The notes below the pieces were generated by a model. The model saw only the letters and a list, made by a program, of their open reading frames with translations, was not told the DNA's origin and did not search any database. Below are positions 56,818 through 64,000 of a DNA stretch of 64,000 bases, one piece after another. Source of the stretch: Lunularia cruciata (lineage: Eukaryota > Streptophyta > Marchantiopsida > Lunulariales > Lunulariaceae). Location: contig OX419757.1 in the NCBI GenBank assembly GCA_948567375.1, positions 19,654,001-19,718,000 on the forward strand, given 5' to 3'. A program made the translations under genes and the position numbers. Each line of letters opens with the position of its first letter. The first letter of the stretch is position 1.

Positions 56818-57480
56818 CATGTATGTAGTATTGTGATATTTAACTTGGTATTACAAGTACTTTAGAGATATTATTTATATAGAGATAAAAGATGGTTCTA
56901 CATTAGTCTTGATTAGCTAAAGTTAGTCATAGCTAAGATAGAAAGGACCTTACTTTAGAGAAAGTGAAAAAGATGAGAATTACTATTTTGGACTCTACTG
57001 TGTTAACTTGGTATTATTCCTAGGTGTTTGGCTTTGAGGAAAGAGTTGAGAACTCTTGGGCCCATAAGCCATTTTGTTTTGGATTCTTCTATAGTTTGAG
57101 GATAGCCCATGTGAAGGAATCCTTGACTTAGTGGTTGGGTCAAGTTAAGACCATATGCTTAGGAGAATATTCCCATGAGTATGGATATTCCTTTAGTTGT
57201 TTGAATTTATTTGGCTTTTAGCCTAGTAACTTGAGTTACTCCAGTAATTAGTAACTTTGGTACGTAACTATTTCACAAGTATATAAAATAGGGATGAGGA
57301 AGTACTCATCATCCTTTCATTTGCAACTATCTCTCTTTCATTGAGTTCTCTAGTGAGCAAGGTCTTAAGTCTTGGAGTGTTAGCCTTGGAGGAGTATGAT
57401 GGAGTTAGAGTTCCTTGTCTTCTTAGTCCATGGTGCGCTACCATAATAGCCATCATAGGTTCATCTTGAGTGAGAGACAT
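56818..57480 (+). mobile_element. Probable solo LTR inserted in B-old leader
   Basis: A block absent from the B3 copy at the same place. It opens around tgtagtattgtgatatttaa and ends gagtgagagaca, with a well-placed TATA box (gtatataaaataggg near 57278) and a typical LTR R-U5 look after it. I could not find a convincing target duplication and the exact left edge is uncertain, so it could also be a diverged part of B-old. Confidence 0.4.
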
Positions 57481-57604
57481 GTCAGCTCACAGATCAAGCT
57501 ACCAAAAATCAGCAAGGCTTGGAGATACCACCAACACCCTCAATTCTTGCACAAGATTTCTCCCTTACCTCACTTCTTTGATGTAATAAAAATTTTTCAC
57601 ACAA

Positions 57605-58015
57605 CTTGAATCACATCAATCAGATCAATACTTGATCTATCACTCAATAATTTTCCAACAATTGGGCATTGATTATAGTCAAGCTACACCTACTCTAGCT
57701 AACAAGATCCAAGTGACCCTTGTCGGCCTCTATCCACCATAGCCAAGAACTTGAAGGCTCAACATCAAAGAAGTGAGATCTCTAGAGTTGCACTTTAAAA
57801 GCATACCCCATAGTCTCCAACCTTAATAGTACTACTAATGGTACATCCAAGAATGCAAATGGTGCAAGTGATAGTGGGCCTCACCATCTAGTCAGAACCC
57901 CAAATATGAAATTGGACTGTCAACAAGTAGTTTATGAGTAATTGCCAAAATTGACTATCAACACTACTTCTCCAACGTCCAAGAAATCTATGTGTGATGC
58001 TAAAATGGCATGACA
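57605..58015 (-). repeat. 5' terminal block S (LTR) of B-old
   Basis: It begins tgtcatgccatttta on the minus strand at 58015, like B3 at 25731. It contains the shared phrases (minus reading) gcaattactcataaactact and gagccttcaagttcttggct. The inner side runs into tacatcaaagaagtgag, as in B3. Confidence 0.7.
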
Positions 58016-58247
58016 ATATTGTGACCCAATATTCAACCTACTTCTAGAAGAATCTGCACGTCCCAAGATTTAATTTCAGTCCATGAAATTTCAATCTCTC
58101 AAATGTCTCTCATGCTCTTCCACATTAATGCTCTAGACCAAATATCATCAATATAGTACCAAGCAAAATCCAATCCCACTATGATCCTATCCATGACCAT
58201 CCAAAACTTGGAAAGAGAAAAAATAAAAGCAAAAGAGTTCTTTCATT
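58016..58247 (-). pseudogene. Family B RT fragment B5
   Basis: On the minus strand the DNA matches B3 RT at about 29480-29695 (ggtcatggataggatc, tatattgatga.at, ttgaatattgggtcaca). A short T-rich insertion interrupts it near 58220. It probably belongs to the same broken element as B1, with B-old inserted between them and about 115 bp missing. Confidence 0.55.
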
Positions 58248-58257
58248 AATATTACAA

Positions 58258-58764
58258 AGGCCAAAAACACCTTCAAATTTTAAGAGCCAATTTTGGAGTC
58301 CTAAACCAAAGAATTAGGCCTAAAAATAGAATCTTTCCTCCCCTTTAAGATAATTATTGCCTTCTCTCTCCCCTTGTTTGTCTCATCAAGATCTTTCCAA
58401 TGGTACCTCATCCATGTTGTTTTGAAATTTCTAAAAGAAGATTCTCCAAAGATTCCTTTTGGGCAAACATGTTTGACCAACCAAATAGGAAAAAGATAAA
58501 CATGTCAACAATCCATGTAGTTAATCTAAGGGTGTAGCTCAAGGATTGACAATTCATCAATCCATGCACCTAATCTAAGGGTGTAGCTGGTTGACATGTT
58601 ACCAATCCATCTATCTAATCTAAGGGTGTAGCTCACTTTGATAGGATCCTCTTTTTTATATAATGAAGAGAAGGTGTTCTTTTTGTGCATCGGAGTATTG
58701 AATGAAACCTTGTGTTTCTCTTGTGTTTTTCTCTTGGGATTTCTCTTGTCCTTGGAATAATGCA
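58258..58764 (+). repeat. Truncated 5' LTR of A3
   Basis: It matches the second half of the family A LTR (ccaattttggag, gaattaggcctaaaaa, tttgtctcat.aagatctttcc, ggtacctc) but lacks the first 200-250 bp. It ends tgca just before atggtattagag. Contains a threefold local repeat of an 'aatccatctaatctaagggtgtagct'-like unit (58508-58632). Confidence 0.7.
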
Positions 58765-59349
58765 TGGTATTAGAGTAAGTGTTTTAACAAGTGAGTGGAT
58801 CATCTCTGTTGGAAGAACATAAGCTATTGAGACTGAGTAATTTTGAAGGAAGAAAAAGTAGTGCAATTGAGAGATTGAGTTGTTTGGAAGAGAGGATGGG
58901 ATGATACTCCTAGAGGACAATTTCTTGCATGTCTCTTTTCTTTCTTGAATCCATTTCATATTGAAATTATGCACATCTAGCTTGAGCACGTGAGAGTATA
59001 TCTTTTTTACTATTGTGGAACATAATTCATGGACATAGTGATGAATTTGCCAAACCTTGTGGTGATATGCAATAAAGAGTAGGATTTTACAATTTAGATT
59101 TTGTTATATGCAACAGATCTAAATATATCAAATCATCTTCCTTTCAACACTCAAGTAGAAATCCATTATGTAGTTAGACCAAAATTGATGTTTAAGAATT
59201 TTGTAGTCTACAATTTTGGTGAGGAATATTATCAATGCATGAGAGCCTTTAGGTCCCAATGTTAGTCCCAATCATTTGAGCTCCTTCTTGAGTGATCATA
59301 TTAACCCTCTATTGAAATAGGAAGTATAGATTAAACACTTTTTGTGTAC

Positions 59350-60470
59350 ACAAATCATGGAGCCGCTATTGCAAGATTTGATGCAAGGAATGCAAGGGAT
59401 ATTGAACTAACCAAGAAATCAAGATGAAAATGGAGGCATTACAAAGTCAAGTATGTATCTTCAAGAATACTCATGTAATGCAAAAAAGGGAATCCCAAAA
59501 TCCAATAACAACAACCAAAGAACCTATAGAGTCATTCATGCAGATGACACCAAACCCCATCAACAATGAAGCCGCATTTTTCCTATAGATGAAGAAGACA
59601 TACAACATCAAGTCTTATAAGTTCTATGGGAGTAATAGAAAACTAGATCTCAAGAATGAATTGATATTCTTAGTTATTCACAATAGAGATTACCAATCAT
59701 TATGTAGGTATGTTTGCATATGGATACCTGATTAGTAAAGCCCTCATGTGGAACAATGCTTGGGAATGATCAATGTTGTCAAAAGAAAGAGAAATCACCT
59801 GGATGGCAATGTAAGAAGGACTATTGAAGAATTTCCAATCTGCGGATTTTGTGCAGATAGCTCAAACTTGACTATGGAGGTTGAAGCAAAAGAATAAAAT
59901 ACAAGAATACATGGAAGAATTTATTGATATGTAGGTCATGATAACCAATATGAACCCAATAAAAACTCTTGATAATTTAAAATGGGAGTTAAAAGAGTGA
60001 ATTTACCAGGAAGTAATGGTACAAAATCCACGCATCATTTTTTAAGCCATTGCGTATGCTTAGAGAATAGTAGGAATGCTTGGAGCAGGTGAAGGTGTAG
60101 TCCTAACAAAACACTATTGGATTGAAACATTGCACTTTGGTGGACTAGTTCTTATGGAATTAGACAACCATTTTTTTTAGACCAAGGAACATGACCGCTC
60201 TAAGGACAAGAAGGATGGGTTGAAGAAAGGAGAGATGGAGTCCCATGAGGAGAAGAACCTTGAACATAACAATGACATTGTTACAATTATGGCCAATTTG
60301 GGCACATAGCACATAGCCCAACCTTGGCCATCCCTAGAGGTCAAGGGTCCCTTGGCCTCTATATAAGCAACCTTTGAATAACTTAAAGAGACAAATTGAA
60401 GAAGAGGATTGCCAATAAATGTACCTCATGGCCTTACTAGCTCAATAGAGAGAAGTAAAAGCGTGAGGAG
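59350..60470 (+). pseudogene. Gag remnant of A3
   Basis: Opens MEPLLQDLMQGMQGILN at 59358 and aligns with A2 gag through the capsid (nearly every codon block recognisable at DNA level) to a knuckle remnant near 60270-60310 (CHCYNYGQFGHIAHS, with the second and last Cys lost). No frame over 60 codons. Confidence 0.65.
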
Positions 60471-60519
60471 AAAGAAAACAAGTGGGTTTAGGGTTTAAGA
60501 CAAGTGCAAAAAGGTTGAG

Positions 60520-61110
60520 GAAGACAAATACACAATTGGTTGTTGTAAATAGAATCCTAAAAAACAATCAAGTGAGAATAGTGATAGATCTTGGAACAAC
60601 AAAGACTTTCTTGTGTTGATTTATTACAATAAGGTTGGGAATAGAACTAAAGAATGATGAGAATGAAGAAGTAGAGTTACCTAATGGTTAGACAAAGAGG
60701 ATTGAGTTGTTACCTAGAAAGGTAGCACTTTCTAAAAGAGAGTATCAAGAAGAAATTGAGTGGCAAGTGATATGGTTAGCTTATTACAATATGATCTGAG
60801 GCATACTATGGATGAAGCATTACAACACTATGGTAAATTGGAGAAGAAAAATAGCAAGAACTAGCCAATAGAAGATAACTAGAGATAAAGAAAGATCCAA
60901 AAGGTAAGAATTGCCTCTTTATGTCATAGGGATAACAACTATCGATAAGAGAGATAGATGTTTCATGGGTCTAATAAGAGAAGTCCAAAATACACAACTT
61001 GATGAAAAAATTCCCAAGAACTTGAAAGTTGTGGTCAATGAGTTTCCAGATGCTCTTCTTGATGATTTACCCTTAAGTTTACCCCCATATCGTAGATCAT
61101 AAAATTAAGA
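60520..61110 (+). pseudogene. Protease and start of RT of A3
   Basis: LVVVNRILKNNQVRIVIDLG (the active-site Asp is kept, D-L-G) and RIELLPRKVALSKREYQEE, then the 63-codon frame 60911-61102 (RDRCFMGLIREVQNTQLDEK, VVVNEFPDALLDDLPLSLPP), which is the same join as in A2 (FMGLIKEVQSAQLDG). Confidence 0.7.
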
Positions 61111-61830
61111 TACTTCTTAGGAATACACCTCCCTATAAGGCCTCATATTGACTATCAACTCATGAGTTGGAGGAGTACAATGCTCAAATTGAGGATATGA
61201 TGCAAAACTATTTATCTAACCTAGCATATCACTATATAAAGCTCTTGTCTTGTTTATGAAGAAGGTGGATGATATGATGCAAATGTATATTGACTATCAA
61301 GGCCTAAAGAAAAAATGGTGAAGAATAAATACCTATTACCTTGCATGGAGAAATTTTTTTAAAAACTCAATGGGGCAAAACACTTCACCAAACTTGATTT
61401 GTAGAGCGATTATAACCAAATAAAGATTGCTAAGGAAGATGTACACAAAACTACCTTTTGAACAAGGTATGGTCACTTTGAATACATAGTGATGTTGTTT
61501 GTTCTCACCAATGCTCCAACCACTTTCATGAGTTTGATGAATGATATATTTTATCCATACTTGGATAAATCTATTATAATTTTCCTAGATGATATCTTAA
61601 TCTATAGTAGGACAATGAAAGAGCACAAGCAACATCTAGGAGAAGTCTTCCAAATTCTAAGACATAATCCATTGTATACCAAAGTCTTAAAGTGTGAGTT
61701 TGGTAAGTCTTAAGTAGACTACTTGGAGCATAGAGCAAATGCAAAAGGTATTCAAGTTTTAATAGATAAAAAATGTCATTCAAAAATATGGTTCTCCAAA
61801 AATTCAGACTCAACTCAAGAGTTTCTTGGG
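61110..61830 (+). pseudogene. Reverse transcriptase of A3
   Basis: Palm frame at 61489-61713: [20 protein letters not shown] and [20 protein letters not shown]. The YxDD box is intact here (F-L-D-D), unlike A2. The surrounding parts are broken by stops and indels. Confidence 0.75.
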
Positions 61831-61989
61831 ATTGATTGGGTTCTATTATCAATTTATCAAGGATTTCTGCAAATTTTCACAACCTCTAATGGCACTACTT
61901 TGCAAGGGAAAGAAATGGATGTGAGGGATCACACATGAATTGGAAGATGCATTATTATATGCACCAATCTTAAAATGGTATGACCCAAC

Positions 61990-63560
61990 ATATCCAATCA
62001 ATCTTGCTATAAATGCATTATGCATTGCAAAAGTAGCAATCATACAATAAGAATGGAGTGATATATGGCATCCTATTACATATTTCTCTTGAGAGTTGTT
62101 ACCAATGGAGCACAACTATCACACCATTGAACAAGAAGAGTTGGCTATTGTCCTTGACACCAAGCAATGGCAGCACTATCTTGGCAAGAAGGTATTTTTA
62201 ATGGAGATATACCACAAACTACTAGTCTACCTTGAGACATAAGAAGATCTATCTTGTAGATAGATTTGTTGGGCAAAGTGGAAACAATGGTTCAACATGA
62301 CAATCACATATGTGGAAGGCAAGAAGCAAATTCTATGGTGAGCAATTTGGTTATATAGGTCAAGATGAATCTAGATTTTTTCCCAAGGAATTCTTATTCC
62401 TACAAAGATTGACCCACCAATTGTAGGAGCTCAATCACCAAACAGTAAAACCAATACCCAAAGACACACCTTGTGTGATGGCAAGTTATGGATCCTAGAT
62501 GCTCCAAACCTAAGAACCACCATTCTAGCAAAATGTCATGATTTCCTCATCGTAGGTCATGTTGGAGTGGATCAACCTTAGATGCAATCAAATGCAATCA
62601 AATGCCATTACTATTGGCTAAAGATGAGTAATGATGTGATGGAGTATGTTCAAAGTTGTTTACTTTGTCAACAAAATAAAGCCTTTAATCAAGAAATTGC
62701 ATGTCTCCTTCAACTCCTCCCTACTCCTACACAACATAAGAAGTAGGTCAACATGAATTTTGGTTTGTGAATTGCCCAAGACCACCTCAGGTTTTGACTC
62801 CATTGTTGTCTTTGTAGACCAACATAGCAAAATAATTCGTGTGTGTCCTACAACCAAGGTGTGACTACACCACAATTAGCTCAATTGTACTTAGCTATAG
62901 TTTTTTTCACCATGGACTGTCTTGAGTGCTCATCATCAATAGGGAGATTCAATTCACAAGTTTATTTTGGAGAACACTCTTTGGTATCTTCAAAACCAAA
63001 CTTTCCATGTCCATAACATACCATTTACAAACTGATAGAAAAACAAAGTAGGTCAATTGCACTACTGAAGACATGCTTTGGGGCTTCACCTTAGAGTAGC
63101 AAGAAAGGTGGAACATATTACTTCCATTGGTAGAATTTACTTACAATAATTTAGTGAATGCATCTACACAAGTCACACCATTCTTCCTCATGTATGGAGA
63201 ACATCATTTCACACCTTCAAGTCTCATAAAGATCTATCCAATGGCTACAAAATTTGATATTTTCAACACTTTTGTTTCTAGGATCCAACAAGGTGTATAG
63301 AATGCCATGAACAGGATGTAGATAACCTAAAATCAACAAAAACAATATGCAAATGTACATTGCAAGCACATGGAGTTCAACTTCAAGGATCAAGTTTGGT
63401 TGTCCATAACCAACCTTATGTTAGTTTGTCCTCATAAGCTCCTACCTCATTTTATTGGTCCTTTTCCCATCATAAGTTGAATTGGCATAGTGGCGTATCA
63501 CCTCAAGCTACCGCCACACATGAAGATCTATCTAGTGCTCTATGTTTCCTTGTTATGTAG
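61990..63560 (+). pseudogene. RNase H and integrase of A3
   Basis: RNase H: MEHNYHTIEQEELAIVLDTK (62107 onward). Integrase: zinc-domain region HYYWLKMSNDVMEYVQSC, LCQQNKA (about 62600-62680), a core with the same DNA as A2 but many stops, and a C-terminal part starting AYHLKLPPHMKIYLVLYVSL at 63490. Non-functional. Confidence 0.7.
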
Positions 63561-63579
63561 ATATGCACCCCAAAACCCC

Positions 63580-63825
63580 ACTTTCCTTCCATACAAGAAT
63601 TTTAACCTTGTCCAACACTCATTGATGGCATGGAGGAATATGAAGTCACACGCATTCTCCAAAAATGCATCCATGATGCTCATCATCCGCTTGTGGAATA
63701 TCTCATACATTAGAAAGTGTACTTATGGTATGAGGCAGCATGGGAGCCTATAGCTAACTTGACCAATGCATTGGAGTTAGTGCAATTTTTTGAGCAACAA
63801 CTTTGCAATGAGTACATTGCATCTT
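63580..63825 (+). pseudogene. Chromodomain remnant of A3
   Basis: DNA colinear with the A2 chromodomain (50745-50530). The end is legible as YGMRQHGSL in one frame and as AAWEPIANL-like in another (E-x-T-W-E-P..N-L motif with A for T). The stop is followed by gggagaggt, the polypurine tract. Confidence 0.6.
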
Positions 63826-63839
63826 AAATGGGAGAGGTT

Positions 63840-64000
63840 TGTAATGCTATTAGCTAGACAAAATATCTAAAAGTGGAAATTGGCTTGGTAATATCTTTTG
63901 GGATATGATATGATTGTCTAAGTAGATCAAATAGAGGTGTCACCAAAAGAGTACTTCCACTAATAATGCAAAGGTAAAAAACATATTGAAAAATTTATAG
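63840..64000 (+). repeat. 3' LTR of A3, first 161 bp
   Basis: It begins tgtaatgctattagctag and continues as family A LTR (gaggtgtcaccaaaagagta) to the window end. Confidence 0.8.

Larger units (their letters stand above)
22400..58015 (-). mobile_element. Family B copy B-old (Ty3/gypsy with PHD finger), split by two insertions
   Basis: A minus-strand element read from 58015 (5' LTR start TGTCATGCC) through leader and gag. It is interrupted by A2 (49774-56358) and resumes 49773-44871 with gag and the pre-RT region. It is interrupted again by B3 (25731-44870) and resumes 25730-22400 with RT, RNase H, integrase and PHD finger. The pieces join base for base. The sequence ending ggatgcttgga (minus, at 44871) continues as tgggagctagatcttggaccc (at 25730), just as B3 reads ggatacttgggagccacatcttggaccc near 28905. 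The 3' LTR is missing at the left edge. Confidence 0.75.
58258..64000 (+). mobile_element. Chromovirus copy A3 (family A), cut by window end
   Basis: A plus-strand copy: 5'-truncated LTR (58258-58764), eroded primer site (tggtattagagt at 58766), gag (59350-60400), protease (about 60530-60700), RT (61050-61720), RNase H (61990-62330), integrase (62500-63560), chromodomain (about 63640-63820), polypurine tract (63826-63838) and the beginning of the 3' LTR from 63840. All frames are short. Opposite in direction to A1 and A2. Confidence 0.85.

Noticed and set aside
57268-57480. 70-codon minus-strand frame
   Set aside because: It reads antisense through the R-U5 part of the probable solo LTR and has no recognisable domain.
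1-64000. CRISPR arrays, bacterial operons, viral genomes
   Set aside because: No regularly spaced repeats, no ribosome-binding-site-led operons and no viral structural genes. Introns and plant genes show nuclear plant DNA.

Overview
This window is nuclear DNA of a land plant. It holds three ordinary genes in a gene island at about 9.5-17.4 kb, and almost everything else is retrotransposon sequence inserted into retrotransposon sequence. The genes are plant-type: a P-class PPR protein, an ABCF4/GCN4-like ABC-F ATPase, and a five-exon SEC-C protein with GT-AG introns. The heavy, deeply nested load of Ty3/gypsy elements suggests a large genome. A non-angiosperm vascular plant such as a gymnosperm or fern is my guess, not something the sequence proves.

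Layout. 1-4644: decayed chromovirus-type Ty3/gypsy copy A1 (minus strand), cut by the window edge. 4740-6785: two arms of an imperfect long inverted repeat carrying a gene-like fragment. 6836-8330: 3' remnant of another class of retroelement, whose C-terminus looks like a zinc knuckle plus a restriction-like nuclease. 9536-11257: SEC-C gene (minus), divergent from the PPR gene at 11849-13306 (plus). 15135-17333: intronless ABCF4-like gene (minus), convergent with the PPR gene. 17.8-19.3 kb: AT-rich spacer, a (TA)n run and a purine-rich minisatellite containing a 30-bp perfect palindrome.

From 19.4 kb to the end there are three Ty3/gypsy families. Family B encodes a PHD finger at the C-terminal end of pol. 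It is present as an old fragment B1 (19.4-22.4 kb), a minus-strand copy B-old (22.4-58.0 kb, split), a plus-strand copy B3 (25731-44870) inserted into B-old, and a fragment B5 (58.0-58.25 kb). Family C (tRNA-Asp-type primer binding site, 1735-bp LTRs that carry their own coiled-coil ORF) lies inside B3. Family A is a chromodomain family primed by initiator tRNA-Met. Its copy A2 (49774-56358) is inserted in B-old, and A3 (58258 to the end) closes the window.

The nesting is supported by target-site duplications: gcacc around the family C block, tccca/tccaa around B3, and aaatc around A2. The most unusual object is the family C block at 31805-43832. It has a U3 end at both termini: a plus-strand LTR plus primer site is joined head-on to a complete minus-strand element, yet one 5-bp duplication flanks the whole block. 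All element-borne coding regions carry stops or frameshifts. Only the three genes in the island look functional.
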